Positions 8,773 through 18,262 of a stretch of DNA of 64,000 nucleotides are shown piece after piece. The translations under genes were made by a program, and so were the position numbers. A model generated the notes under the pieces. It made no database searches and was not told where the DNA came from. It saw nothing but the letters and a program-made list of their open reading frames with translations. Each line of letters opens with the position of its first letter. Position 1 is the stretch's first letter. The DNA comes from Vibrio sp. D404a (GTDB lineage Bacteria; Pseudomonadota; Gammaproteobacteria; Enterobacterales; Vibrionaceae): positions 35,087 through 99,086 of the forward strand of contig NZ_JAHGAJ010000010.1 in NCBI RefSeq assembly GCF_030248535.1. The letters are read 5' to 3'.

Positions 8773-10200
8773 ATGAAGATGACAACACCAAAATTCAGAC
8801 CAAAGTTTTCATTGGCCGCTCTGCTAATTAGCTGCGTAAGTTCGGCCAGTTTTGCTGCGCCTCTCTCCTTTCCAGAAGCATGGGGATTACTGCAACAAAA
8901 CAATAATTCGTTAGCAGCGCAGCAAGCCAATGTTGAACGTTACCAGCATTTACAAAACGCGACCGGTAACCTCAACCTGCCATCGGTTACACTAGGCGCA
9001 AACTACACCCACCTCGACAGCGATGTAACCATCAATGGTGAGCAGTTTGCCGACAGTTTAAGTGGTGTAAACCCAACGGTATCTGCAATCTTACGACCTT
9101 TAATTGGTGGAGTGACATCTACCATCACTGAGCAAGATATCTTCAGCTCTTCTATTCGTGCAGTATGGCCTATTTTTACAGGTGGTCGAATTACCGCAGC
9201 ACAAACGGCTGCTGAAGGTAAAAGCGAAGAAGCACAAAGCCAGCTGTTGATGGAGAAACAGGCACGCTACGAAGATCTTACCAAATACTACTTCTCGGTG
9301 ATCCTCGCTCAAGATGTGGTTCAAACCCGTCTAGCAGTGGAAGCCGGCTTAACTCAACACCGAGATTTCGCGATTAAACTTGAAGAGCAAGGACAAATCG
9401 CGCGTGTGGAGCGATTACAAGCAGACGCATCATTAGACAAAGCAGTGGTAGAGCGCACCAAAGCGCAAAACGATCTAAAAATCGCTCAACTCGCCCTTAC
9501 TCAAATCCTCGGTCTATCTGACACAGCTGAGCCTTCCGAGTCACTTTTCATCAATAATAATTTGCCAAATATGGACACCTTTATTGATCAAACACTGACC
9601 ACCTACCCCGGCTTACGAATCTTAGATGCGAAAGAGAAACAAGCGAGCAGCCTGATTAAAGCAGAGAAAGGCAAATACTACCCAGAAGTTTATCTATACG
9701 GTGACTACAGCCTTTACGAAGATGACTCACTGGCGAGCGAGATGAAACCAGATTGGCTAGTCGGTATTGGCGTCAACGTGCCACTGATCGATACTTCAGG
9801 TCGCTCTGATAAAGTAGCCGCTGCGCACAGTGCGGTTTCACAAGTTCAGTACCTAAAATCTCAAGCGAAACAAGACCTCACGGTATTGGTTCAGAAAACC
9901 TACCTCGAAGCGCAACAAGCTGTTGAAGAGGTGCAAGGTCTAAACTCAAGCTTGTCGCTAGCGCAAGAAAACCTACTACTACGCAAAAAAGCTTTTAACC
10001 AAGGTCTGTCTACATCACTTGAAGTCGTTGACGCCGAGCTGTACCTAGCTAGCATCAAAACTCAACAGTCCGTTGCCCGTTTCCAATACCTCGTTTCACT
10101 TAACAAGCTATTGGCACTCAGCAGCGAAATGAATGCGTTCCCAAGCTATTCAACGTCTGCCGTTTACCCTAGTTCTCACAATGCCAATACAAAAGGATGA
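8773..10200 (+). CDS. TolC-like outer membrane efflux protein
   Basis: Outer-membrane channel of a tripartite exporter. The precursor has a signal peptide (positive MKMTTPKFRPK, hydrophobic core, cut near SFA-AP) followed by two outer-membrane-factor repeats rich in long amphipathic helices, e.g. residues beginning LSFPEAWGLLQQNNNSLAAQQANVER in the first half. The length of 475 residues fits the family. The frame is open from a TTG at 8764, but I choose the ATG at 8773; ATG 8779 is also possible, and the ribosome site is weak for all of them. It heads an operon with an HlyD-like adaptor three bases downstream and two ABC-2 permeases. Exported substrate is unknown. Confidence 0.9.
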   Translation: MKMTTPKFRPKFSLAALLISCVSSASFAAPLSFPEAWGLLQQNNNSLAAQQANVERYQHLQNATGNLNLPSVTLGANYTHLDSDVTINGEQFADSLSGVNPTVSAILRPLIGGVTSTITEQDIFSSSIRAVWPIFTGGRITAAQTAAEGKSEEAQSQLLMEKQARYEDLTKYYFSVILAQDVVQTRLAVEAGLTQHRDFAIKLEEQGQIARVERLQADASLDKAVVERTKAQNDLKIAQLALTQILGLSDTAEPSESLFINNNLPNMDTFIDQTLTTYPGLRILDAKEKQASSLIKAEKGKYYPEVYLYGDYSLYEDDSLASEMKPDWLVGIGVNVPLIDTSGRSDKVAAAHSAVSQVQYLKSQAKQDLTVLVQKTYLEAQQAVEEVQGLNSSLSLAQENLLLRKKAFNQGLSTSLEVVDAELYLASIKTQQSVARFQYLVSLNKLLALSSEMNAFPSYSTSAVYPSSHNANTKG

Positions 10201-10203
10201 TTC

Positions 10204-11178
10204 ATGAAATCAGTTAAACCACTTCTCGCTTCAATCATAGGTATTGGCATTGTTGGTTGGGTTGGCTATAGCTTCTATCAAGCTTACCTTCCTCAACCTA
10301 TTAAAATTCAAGGTCAGATCGATGCTCAGCAATACAGTATCTCATCTAAGGTACCGGGCCGTGTCGACCAAGTCTTTGTCCGCAAAGGAGATACGGTTGA
10401 AAAGGGTCAACTCGTTTTCTCTCTACTTAGCCCTGAGATTGATGCCAAATTAGAGCAAGCGAAAGCAGGAGAAAAAGCCGCTGGAGCATTGGCTCAAGAG
10501 GCTGAGAAAGGCGCACGCGATCAGCAAATCCAAGCGGCGAAAGACCAATGGCTAAAAGCTAAAGCTGCAGCAGACTTAATGGAAAAGACCTACCAGCGTG
10601 TAAACAACCTCTATAAAGATGGCGTTGTTGCTGAGCAGAAACGCGACGAAGCGAAAACACAATGGCAAGCCGCGAAATACACCGAAAGCGCCGCGCTGCA
10701 AATGTATAAGCTGGCTCAAGAAGGCGCTCGTGACGAAACCAAATTCGCAGCAGCTCAAAAAGCACTAATGGCAGCGGGCGCAGTTGCTGAAGTTGAGGCT
10801 TATGCGAAAGATACGCAAATCCACAGCTGGTTCAATGGCGAAGTTGCCCAAGTGCTTCTAAGTAGTGGTGAGTTAGCACCTCAGGGCTTCCCTGTTGTCA
10901 CTGTTATCGACACACAAGATGCGTGGGCCGTGCTCAACGTTCGTGAAGATCATCTCAAGTACTTTGAAAAAGGCACTCAATTCGAGGCTTACCTTCCTGC
11001 ACTTGATAAGAACGTAACATTTGAAGTGAGCCATATCGCTGTGATGGGTGATTTTGCAACTTGGCGCTCTACGGATGCTGCTCAAGGCTTCGATCTAAGA
11101 ACCTTTGAAATTGAAGCTCGACCTGTCGGTAACCAAGACACGTTGCGCATGGGCATGAGTTTAGTGGTAGAGCTGTAG
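10204..11178 (+). CDS. HlyD/EmrA-type periplasmic adaptor (membrane fusion protein)
   Basis: Links an inner-membrane transporter to the TolC-like channel. The 324-residue protein has one N-terminal membrane anchor (LLASIIGIGIVGWVGYSFY), then a biotinyl-lipoyl half motif (ISSKVPGRVDQVFVRKGDTVEKGQ), a coiled-coil hairpin rich in A, E, K and Q (about residues 80-200), the second lipoyl half (IHSWFNGEVAQVLLSSGE) and a beta-barrel domain. It resembles the YhiI/YbhG group that works with ABC-2 permeases. AAGGA near 10192 serves as ribosome site and overlaps the end of the TolC-like gene, so translation is likely coupled. Confidence 0.92.
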   Translation: MKSVKPLLASIIGIGIVGWVGYSFYQAYLPQPIKIQGQIDAQQYSISSKVPGRVDQVFVRKGDTVEKGQLVFSLLSPEIDAKLEQAKAGEKAAGALAQEAEKGARDQQIQAAKDQWLKAKAAADLMEKTYQRVNNLYKDGVVAEQKRDEAKTQWQAAKYTESAALQMYKLAQEGARDETKFAAAQKALMAAGAVAEVEAYAKDTQIHSWFNGEVAQVLLSSGELAPQGFPVVTVIDTQDAWAVLNVREDHLKYFEKGTQFEAYLPALDKNVTFEVSHIAVMGDFATWRSTDAAQGFDLRTFEIEARPVGNQDTLRMGMSLVVEL

Positions 11179-11185
11179 GTCATTT

Positions 11186-12376
11186 ATGTCCCAATCTTCC
11201 CAACCCATCAACACAAACGCCACTGAGAGCAATCTTGCGCTTCAGTGGCAAATTGTGCGTAAAGATAAATGGTTACTGTCGAGCCTGACCTGGATCCCGC
11301 TGATGTTGGCCGCCAGTATCTGGTTGATCTTCTCTCAAGGGATCGCCCGAGATCTCCCGGTTGCGGTAGTTAACTTAAATCATAGCCAGCTTTCACAGCA
11401 GTTTGTCCGCATGGTAGATGCCTCACCGACCCTAGCAGTGACGCAAAAGTACACTGATATCAATCAAGCTAAGCAAGCGATGATCACTCGTGATATCTAT
11501 GGATACGTGATTATTCCCAAGCACTTTGAGCGAGATATCTACCTTGGCCTCAACCCGCAGGTGTCGGTGTTCTACAACAGTCAATTTATTCTGATCGGTA
11601 AGTTGGTCAATTCTGCTCTGCTGCAGGCGCAAGGAACATTTAACGCGCAAGTGGAAGTGCTTAAACAGTTATCAACTGGCGACAAAACGGTTAAGTCTGC
11701 GCTGGGTCAAGCCGTTACGGTTCAAAGTCAGATCACGCCACTGTTTAACAAGAACACCAGTTACGCTCAGTTTTTGGTTTCCGCGATCATCCCTGCCCTG
11801 TGGCAGATCATGATTGTGGTTGGCACCATCTTGGTTTTGGCCGCTAACTGTCGCGAGTTAGGCCTAAAAGCATGGTTAGGGAAATCACCTGCAAAAGCGC
11901 TCAGCTCCACCCTTCTGCCTTACTTCGCACTTTTCCTAGCATTTGGTGTCGGTTTTATAGGCTGGTTTTACGTGTTGTTGGATTGGCCTTATCACGGAAG
12001 CTTTGTTCCACTAGTGTTCGCGCAGATAATCACTATTGTTTGTTGCATGATCATGGGCAGCGCCTTCTTCTTTTTGACACTCGATCCCGCGAGAGCCATG
12101 AGCTTTGCAGGTGCATTTACCGCACCAAGCTTTGCCTTCATGGGAATTACCTTCCCGGTAACAGACATGAACGCTGCCGCACAAGCATGGCGTAGCCTTC
12201 TGCCAATTAGCCACTATATTGAGGCTCAAACCGCACTTTCAAGCTACGGTGCTGACGCAGCACAAACCATTATTCAGTTGTTACCAACGCTAGGGTATTT
12301 TGTACCGGCATTGATTACTTTACTGCTGATTCGTAAACACTTAAACGCTCAACCAGTCAATGGAGTGGCACAATGA
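11186..12376 (+). CDS. ABC-2 type permease (YhhJ/YbhR-like), first of two
   Basis: Inner-membrane subunit of an ABC-2 exporter. It has one N-terminal membrane helix near residues 30-50 (LLSSLTWIPLMLAASIWLIF), a large periplasmic domain that includes ARDLPVAVVNLNHSQLSQQFVRMVDASP, and five or so C-terminal helices from about residue 195. This topology is that of the ABC2_membrane_3 family (YhhJ, YbhS, YbhR). Its stop overlaps the next start (ATGA). No gene for the nucleotide-binding subunit lies in the operon, and neither permease carries a Walker motif; energy would have to come from an ATPase encoded elsewhere or by another mechanism. Confidence 0.88.
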   Translation: MSQSSQPINTNATESNLALQWQIVRKDKWLLSSLTWIPLMLAASIWLIFSQGIARDLPVAVVNLNHSQLSQQFVRMVDASPTLAVTQKYTDINQAKQAMITRDIYGYVIIPKHFERDIYLGLNPQVSVFYNSQFILIGKLVNSALLQAQGTFNAQVEVLKQLSTGDKTVKSALGQAVTVQSQITPLFNKNTSYAQFLVSAIIPALWQIMIVVGTILVLAANCRELGLKAWLGKSPAKALSSTLLPYFALFLAFGVGFIGWFYVLLDWPYHGSFVPLVFAQIITIVCCMIMGSAFFFLTLDPARAMSFAGAFTAPSFAFMGITFPVTDMNAAAQAWRSLLPISHYIEAQTALSSYGADAAQTIIQLLPTLGYFVPALITLLLIRKHLNAQPVNGVAQ

Positions 12377-13536
12377 AATCCTTCAGCTTCATAGAACTCC
12401 TTAAGCACGAGCTATTAGCCGTTGTTCGAAATCCTGTAGTGTTATTGACCGTCTTTGGCGGCGTGATTTTCTACTCGTTTCTCTATCCTTTGCCTTACGC
12501 GCAGCAAACCCCTGAACAATTAAAAGCGTCAGTGGTGAATTTGGATCGCAGCCAGAGCAGTTATCAGCTAGAGCGAATGGTGGATGCAACACCGCAAATA
12601 GATATCACTCGTCGTGATTTTGGTCTCGCTGATGCCAAGCAAGCTTTGCTTAATCAGGAAATCGGTGGCTTTTTGGTGATCCCAGAGAACTTCTATAAAG
12701 ATTTGCTGCTAGGTAAAAGTCCAACACTCTCCTACGCGGGCGATGCCTCTTTCTTTCTCGTCTACGGCACCATTGTGGAAGGGTTAGCCAAAGCAGGCGG
12801 AACACTGGCGGCACAAATTAAAGTCAGTCATTTATTGATTGACGGTGTACCACTAGAGAGCGCAGCCAATGGCTATAGTGCATTCAGTCTCAACTTGAAA
12901 CCAACGTTTAATAGCCGAATGGGTTACATCGATTACGTTGTGCCAGCGGTGTTTGTTTTGATCCTTCAACAAACCTTGGCCATGGCGTCAGGCTTAATCA
13001 GTGCAACACAAAACAGCCAAGCGACACCGGGTTATTGGTCTCGTGTCTCAAGCATTAAGCTCATAATTGCGCGCTGCTGTGTACTTGTGGGTATCTATTA
13101 CCTGTTATCGATGTACTATTTTGGCGCGAGTTTTGATCTGTATGGCATCAATTCAATGGCCACACACGGTCAATTGCTGACTCTATTGCTCCCTTTCCTT
13201 TTGGGCAGCTGTTTAGTTGGTCTATTGATTGGTGAAGTCGTACCAAGAAGAGAATGGGTCACCGTTGTCGTGTTGATCAGTTCAATGCCTCTAATATTCT
13301 CGTCAGGCTTTATCTGGCCAATAGAGATGATGCCAGCTTGGTTGGTTGGACTGTCACAGCTTTTCCCAAGTACTCCTGCGATACAAGGCTTCCTTGGGAT
13401 TAATCAAATGGGTGCCACTTGGCAAGATATTGCACCACAATGGACTTTATTGTGGATACAAGTAGCGGTTTGGGGATCTCTATTAGCGATTAAGATGTTT
13501 TACAAATCGAAGAAGCTTGCTTCTGGTTATAGGTAA
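12373..13536 (+). CDS. ABC-2 type permease (YhhJ/YbhR-like), second of two
   Basis: Paralogue of the preceding gene with the same plan: an N-terminal helix (VVLLTVFGGVIFYSFLYPLPY), a periplasmic domain with the parallel segment SVVNLDRSQSSYQLERMVDATPQIDITRR (given here only as a landmark near residues 53-81), and six C-terminal helices. The two proteins probably form a heterodimeric pore. GGAG seven bases before the ATG is a good ribosome site and the start overlaps the previous stop by four bases. A rho-independent terminator follows at 13612. The product may export a hydrophobic compound or drug, but nothing in the sequence identifies it. Confidence 0.88.
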   Translation: MKSFSFIELLKHELLAVVRNPVVLLTVFGGVIFYSFLYPLPYAQQTPEQLKASVVNLDRSQSSYQLERMVDATPQIDITRRDFGLADAKQALLNQEIGGFLVIPENFYKDLLLGKSPTLSYAGDASFFLVYGTIVEGLAKAGGTLAAQIKVSHLLIDGVPLESAANGYSAFSLNLKPTFNSRMGYIDYVVPAVFVLILQQTLAMASGLISATQNSQATPGYWSRVSSIKLIIARCCVLVGIYYLLSMYYFGASFDLYGINSMATHGQLLTLLLPFLLGSCLVGLLIGEVVPRREWVTVVVLISSMPLIFSSGFIWPIEMMPAWLVGLSQLFPSTPAIQGFLGINQMGATWQDIAPQWTLLWIQVAVWGSLLAIKMFYKSKKLASGYR

Positions 13537-13611
13537 TAACCATTGGAAATAAGCGTTAGAATCAAGCATTGCGGTTTATAAAAATAACGTACACTAACAG
13601 TTACTTTTCGA

Positions 13612-13640
13612 AAGGCCCTTTATTATAAAGGGCTTTTTTA
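13612..13640 (+). terminator. Rho-independent terminator of the export operon
   Basis: Arms of nine or more bases around GCCCTTTAT-T-ATAAAGGGC, extended by AA/TT pairs and followed by TTTTTTATT. Confidence 0.85.
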
Positions 13641-14182
13641 TTATCCAAATATAAGGTAACTCCGGTAAATAGTCCTCACTTTCCAACAGCCAAAATATAC
13701 GACTAAGCCTTCAGTACTTGGTCAACTCTATCAGCAGTTTTTTACCGCACTAAGATATATCCCCAGAAGCTCAAAACACTCCCTTTGGCAACATGACCAA
13801 CACAAATTGATACGTTTGGCCCGACAAGCAAACGGAAGTCCACTCTAAATGGCCAATAATCGCGATTTCAAAACAATGACTTACAAAAAACGATGACTGA
13901 CCCCAAACAAATGTAAATTTTTTGTAAAAAAATCTTTGATGCTATTATTTTTATGTATAGGATTATCAACAAGGTCAGTTATATAAATAAAAATGACCTT
14001 ACTCACACAGAGAAGCTATATCCATATAAAACTTGTTCAGTAATTATATCTATTTGAAGTATTGAGTTAGTTACAAGCCGTTTGTTGCTGACCAAATGAA
14101 TAGATAACTTGTTGAAAATAAAAGTTAATAGAAAGCAAGCTCAACAGCAGTAAATAAAATTTAGTAAAAGACAGGGAAAACC
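13641..14182. other. AT-rich leader region of the first AGCS symporter gene
   Basis: About 540 bases with no gene. AAGGTCA at 13971-13977 and TGACCTT at 13994-14000 form a 7-bp inverted repeat with a 16-base AT-rich spacer, a possible operator. No riboswitch fold was recognised here, unlike the second symporter gene at 19806. AGGGA about nine bases before the ATG at 14183 is the ribosome site. Confidence 0.4.
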
Positions 14183-15721
14183 ATGAAAAACATAAAAGCA
14201 TTATTTTTAGGGTTTATATTATTATTCAGTTCCACCGCATTTGCAGAAGAAGGGTCATTTAATCAAACAATCAGTAATTTAAGCCAAAGTGTTGATCGCT
14301 TTTTCAACGACTACACTGGGTGGTTCGTTGGGTTAATATTCAAAAGTGTACCGGTTGGCGAAGCCAACTTTCCTATTATCGTTGGTTGGTTATTACTAGC
14401 TGCTGTGATTTTTACTGTTTACTTTGGATTCGTTCAATTTAAACGAGTCGGTATGGCTGTAGATATCATTAGAGGCAAGTACACAGACCCTAACTCAAAA
14501 GAAGACGGCGAAGTTTCCCATTTTCAAGCTTTAGCTACTGCCCTTTCTGGAACCGTCGGTCTTGGTAACATCGCAGGTGTAGGTGCTGCACTCGCTATTG
14601 GTGGTCCTGGTGCAACATTCTGGATGATCTTGTGTGGCCTTCTTGGTATGGCTTCTAAGTTCTGTGAGTGTACTCTAGGTGTTAAATACCGCACTATCTT
14701 ACCGTCTGGCGTTGTATCAGGTGGTCCAATGTACTACCTAAGCCAAGGTCTTGGTGAGCGTGGCATGGGTGGACTGGGTAAAGCACTCGCAATCGGCTTT
14801 GCTCTGATGTGTATCTTAGGTTCACTGGGTGGCGGTAACATGTTCCAAGCCAACCAAGCGCATGCAATGCTAACTTACGCATTTGATATTCCAAGCGAAT
14901 ACGGCATCATCACTGGCTTTGTACTAGCAGGTTTGGTTTTCTCTGTGATCGTTGGCGGTATGCCTTCTATCGCATCAGTAACTGAGCGTGTTGTACCTTG
15001 GATGGCTGCGCTATACATCGGTATGGCTCTGATTGTTATCGGTTCAAACCTTGATCAAGTAGGTCCTGCTTTTAATGCTATCTTTACTGGCGCATTTACT
15101 GGTGAAGGTGTTGTCGGTGGCTTCATTGGTGCCCTTATCCAAGGTCTAAAACGTGCAACCTTCTCGAACGAAGCCGGTGTAGGTTCAGCTGCAATTGCTC
15201 ACTCTGCGGTTAAAACAAAAGAGCCAATCACTGAAGGTCTAGTATCTCTACTAGAACCGTTCGTTGATACCGTTGTTATCTGTACAATGACGGCACTGGT
15301 TATCACTATCGCAGGTCTAAACACAGGTCCATTCGATGGTTCAGGTCTAACAGGTGTAACACTAACAGCGGCTTCGTTTACTGAAACAGCAGGCTTCTTC
15401 AAGTACACCCTAGCACTAGCCGTTATCATGTTTGCATTCTCGACTATGATCTCTTGGTCATACTACGGTCTAAAAGCGTGGACTTACCTATTCGGTGAAG
15501 GCAAAACAACGGAGCTTATTTTCAAAGTGATGTTCTGTGTGTTTGTTGTAATCGGTGCGACAATTCAGTTCGGCGCGGTAATCGACTTCTCTGATGCTGC
15601 TATCTTCGCGATGTCTATCTTCAACATTCTTGGTCTTTACTTCTTGATGCCTGTTGTTAAGAAAGAACTTCACTCATTCGTTACACGAGTGAAATCAGGC
15701 GAGATCAAAGCATATAAATAA
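14183..15721 (+). CDS. AGCS-family sodium:alanine/glycine symporter (AlsT-like)
   Basis: Inner-membrane carrier that takes up alanine or glycine with sodium. The 512-residue protein has about eleven membrane helices and the family landmarks ATALSGTVGLGNIAGVGAA, GGPGATFWM, KYR, GGPMYYLSQG and FSNEAGVGSAAIAHSA. Unusual for a polytopic carrier, it begins with what looks like a cleavable signal peptide (KALFLGFILLFSSTAFA-EEG) and a short periplasmic segment before the first core helix, which makes it about 50 residues longer than the other AGCS protein in this window. It is a single-gene unit ended by the hairpin at 15809. Substrate is inferred from the family. Confidence 0.93.
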   Translation: MKNIKALFLGFILLFSSTAFAEEGSFNQTISNLSQSVDRFFNDYTGWFVGLIFKSVPVGEANFPIIVGWLLLAAVIFTVYFGFVQFKRVGMAVDIIRGKYTDPNSKEDGEVSHFQALATALSGTVGLGNIAGVGAALAIGGPGATFWMILCGLLGMASKFCECTLGVKYRTILPSGVVSGGPMYYLSQGLGERGMGGLGKALAIGFALMCILGSLGGGNMFQANQAHAMLTYAFDIPSEYGIITGFVLAGLVFSVIVGGMPSIASVTERVVPWMAALYIGMALIVIGSNLDQVGPAFNAIFTGAFTGEGVVGGFIGALIQGLKRATFSNEAGVGSAAIAHSAVKTKEPITEGLVSLLEPFVDTVVICTMTALVITIAGLNTGPFDGSGLTGVTLTAASFTETAGFFKYTLALAVIMFAFSTMISWSYYGLKAWTYLFGEGKTTELIFKVMFCVFVVIGATIQFGAVIDFSDAAIFAMSIFNILGLYFLMPVVKKELHSFVTRVKSGEIKAYK

Positions 15722-15808
15722 GTCTTGCTGAATGTTCATGCTCAATGGGTGGAGCCGTTCCAAATCCCATTAACATCAAAGCGATGAGCATAAGCGGATA
15801 AACAAACT

Positions 15809-15844
15809 AAAAGAGCCATTCGAATTAACGAGTGGCTCTTTCTT
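15809..15844. terminator. Bidirectional terminator between symporter and MATE gene
   Basis: AAAGAGCCA and TGGCTCTTT arms with inner TTCG/CGA pairing, A-run before and TTTC-TTTT after. It serves the symporter (+) and the MATE gene (-). Confidence 0.85.
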
Positions 15845-15856
15845 TTGTGGTATTGA

Positions 15857-17203
15857 TTACGCCTCGGCGCGCTCTGGCATTTGCATGTATCGACGTCGAT
15901 ACGACATGAGCATGGTGATACTCATTAATGCCGTTAACGCTTCTGCAAAGACGATGCTTGCCCAAATTCCGTTCTCTGGAAACAAGTATGGAAGCAGCAT
16001 TACACCCAACGCAACGAAGACAAACCCACGACCCAATGATATCAACGTCGCCTGTTTTGGCTTAGCAATCGCTTGGAATAAGTTCGCAATCACTAGGTTT
16101 AGCCCCATTAATGGAACACCTAAGAAGAATAGGCTTAGCGCCGTTGAAGAGAGCGCAATCAAGCCCGTCGCCTCACCGAGATACCACTGTGCAATCTGAG
16201 GAGAAAATACCCAAACCAGCACCAAGAATACTGCACCGCTACCAATGGCCGTTTTTAACCCTAGAGTCAGTGTTTGCTCAATACGTTGGATCTGATTCGC
16301 ACCATGGTTGAAGCTCATGATTGGCTGACAAGCCTGTGCAATACCGACCATCACGAACAAGGCCAAAACCCCGACATTAGTCGTCAAACCGTAGGCTATG
16401 ATGTGGCTCTCTCCAAACTGGGTCAATAACACATAGTTAAACAGCAGTATGGTCAGTGCAGACGTCAGTTCAATAAAAAACGTTGGCGCACCAATCGCGA
16501 TTATCTCACGGCTTTTACTTAAACCAATGCCCTTGAAACTCAACTCTAACATACCCTTCTTGCGCACAAAGTGAGTCAGGAGAATTGAGATGATCACCAC
16601 TTGAGCTATAGCCGTTGCCATCGCAGCCCCTTTCATACCCATACCCATCTCGATAATGAAAAGGTAATCAAACGCTAGGTTGGTAATCGCGCCAATCGAC
16701 ATCGCATAGGTCGCTAAGCGTGGATTGGTATCATTACGCACAAAACATGATAGAACCCAAGCGATTGAATAGATGACAAAAAATGGCAATAGCACGGCCA
16801 AATACTCATGAGCCAGTTCCGCCATGTAGCCTGTTGCACCCATCAAGGCAATCAGCTCATCGAGCCAGATAATCGCTGCCGTTACACTTATCGAGGACAG
16901 AATCGTCACCAAGAGCATCGATTGGCTAAACCACATCTGTCCCGAATCGGCATTGCCCTTGCCGATATCAATCGACATGCGTGCAGCACCACCGATACCG
17001 ATCATCATCGCAATAGCGGTAAAAATGGAAAATGGAGGAATGATGAGTGCGATCGCCCCTAACCCATCAGGCCCTATCCCCTGACCAATAAACATCGCAT
17101 CGCCCATAATAAATAGCGACTTGATGATCATGCCTGTCAGAGCTGGCCATAAATATTGGTAGAAGGATTTAGAAATCGGATCCGTTTTTAGATTAATTGC
17201 CAT
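15857..17203 (-). CDS. MATE family multidrug efflux protein
   Basis: Inner-membrane antiporter of the MATE family, which expels cationic or other drugs in exchange for sodium or protons. The 448-residue product has twelve predicted helices in two homologous halves; the first helix region reads KSFYQYLWPALTGMIIKSLFIMGDAMFIGQGIG. I choose ATG at 17203 (MAINLKTDPIS), which gives the usual length; the frame extends to 17227 but that adds eight atypical residues, and no clear ribosome site distinguishes the two. An AraC-type regulator gene lies 82 bases upstream on the same strand and may control it. Confidence 0.9.
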   Translation of the reverse strand: MAINLKTDPISKSFYQYLWPALTGMIIKSLFIMGDAMFIGQGIGPDGLGAIALIIPPFSIFTAIAMMIGIGGAARMSIDIGKGNADSGQMWFSQSMLLVTILSSISVTAAIIWLDELIALMGATGYMAELAHEYLAVLLPFFVIYSIAWVLSCFVRNDTNPRLATYAMSIGAITNLAFDYLFIIEMGMGMKGAAMATAIAQVVIISILLTHFVRKKGMLELSFKGIGLSKSREIIAIGAPTFFIELTSALTILLFNYVLLTQFGESHIIAYGLTTNVGVLALFVMVGIAQACQPIMSFNHGANQIQRIEQTLTLGLKTAIGSGAVFLVLVWVFSPQIAQWYLGEATGLIALSSTALSLFFLGVPLMGLNLVIANLFQAIAKPKQATLISLGRGFVFVALGVMLLPYLFPENGIWASIVFAEALTALMSITMLMSYRRRYMQMPERAEA

Positions 17204-17285
17204 AGTCGTTATGAACACCCAGAACATCGAAATTGATGGCGGGTATTATCATCACACGAACGAGCTGATTAAAGGGATTATCTGC

Positions 17286-18134
17286 TTATAGTGTTGCACT
17301 ATCTAAACATCTCACTCTAAATTGAGCAGGAGACTCTTTCATATGTTTACGGTAGAAGCGGCTAAAATAGGCCTGATCGGCAAAACCCAATTCATACGCC
17401 AACGTCTTGATTGTCTTATCTGAAAAAGCAAGATCGCGGTTTGCTTCAAGTATTACTCGATCATGGATTAACTGAGTGACCGTTTTACCGAGTTGGCCTT
17501 TCACGATCTCATTAATGCGCTTGGTGGTGAGAGCTAAAGCGTCTGCGTAGAACTGACTGTTTTTTTCGTTTCGGTAGTGAAGTTCAATCAATTCAATCAC
17601 TTTACCAACTCGGGGATCACGCTCTTCCCCTTTTAGCGAAATGTTACTGGCAAAGCGCATCATGTAACGTAAGAAGCAGTTGATCAAAGACTCCACCAGC
17701 GGCCAGTCACAATCTTCTCGAGCACATTCTTCTTGAATCATTTTGAACACTGGCAACAGGTATTCATCAGCCTCTGGATCACAATCAATATAGGGAGGTC
17801 TGGCGTTTCTGGTCGCAAAGACAGTATCGACCAGTTGAGTGCTGCGTTTATTGGTTTCAACAAAACCGTGAGCAAAAACCAACAAACGGACCGCGCTACT
17901 TTGTTCATCCGAGCAATGAACTTGACCGGGCGCCACCGTGAACAAGCGCCCAACTTTGTTCTGATACTCCACGAAGTCAATCTGCTGTGTACCTTGATCA
18001 TTCAGGCACCAAATCACCTCCCAATATTCATGGCGATGTGGCTCTATATAGGGTTCGCTTTGCTCAATAGGGCTATCAATGGCTTTGCAAGGCTCGCCCA
18101 AAATTAACTTAACCGACTTGATCGACTGCTTCAT
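17286..18134 (-). CDS. AraC family transcriptional regulator
   Basis: A 282-residue DNA-binding protein. The N-terminal half is a cupin-like sensing domain (EPHRHEYWEVIWCLNDQG with metal- or ligand-type histidines, then GRLFTVAPGQVHCSDE). The C-terminal 100 residues contain the two helix-turn-helix units of the AraC/XylS family, ending in IKTLAYELGFADQAYFSRFYRKHMKESPAQFR. The ligand is unknown. The MATE gene downstream on the same strand is the natural target, and the two may be co-transcribed. A terminator upstream at 18183 separates it from the coiled-coil protein gene. Confidence 0.93.
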   Translation of the reverse strand: MKQSIKSVKLILGEPCKAIDSPIEQSEPYIEPHRHEYWEVIWCLNDQGTQQIDFVEYQNKVGRLFTVAPGQVHCSDEQSSAVRLLVFAHGFVETNKRSTQLVDTVFATRNARPPYIDCDPEADEYLLPVFKMIQEECAREDCDWPLVESLINCFLRYMMRFASNISLKGEERDPRVGKVIELIELHYRNEKNSQFYADALALTTKRINEIVKGQLGKTVTQLIHDRVILEANRDLAFSDKTIKTLAYELGFADQAYFSRFYRKHMKESPAQFRVRCLDSATL

Positions 18135-18180
18135 GGGTTACTCTTTTTCGATTACCTACATCAAAGGTAATTTCACTTAA

Positions 18181-18217
18181 AAAAAAGTCCATATCAAACA
18201 GAGATACGGACTTTTAT
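18181..18217 (-). terminator. Terminator of the coiled-coil protein gene
   Basis: On the minus strand AAAAGTCC-G-TATC pairs with GATA-T-GGACTTTT and is followed by a run of eight T residues. It lies 46 bases after the stop at 18263. Confidence 0.85.
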
Positions 18218-18262
18218 ATTCAATGTTGTTTATCACCAGACAAACGGATGTTTAGAATAAAG

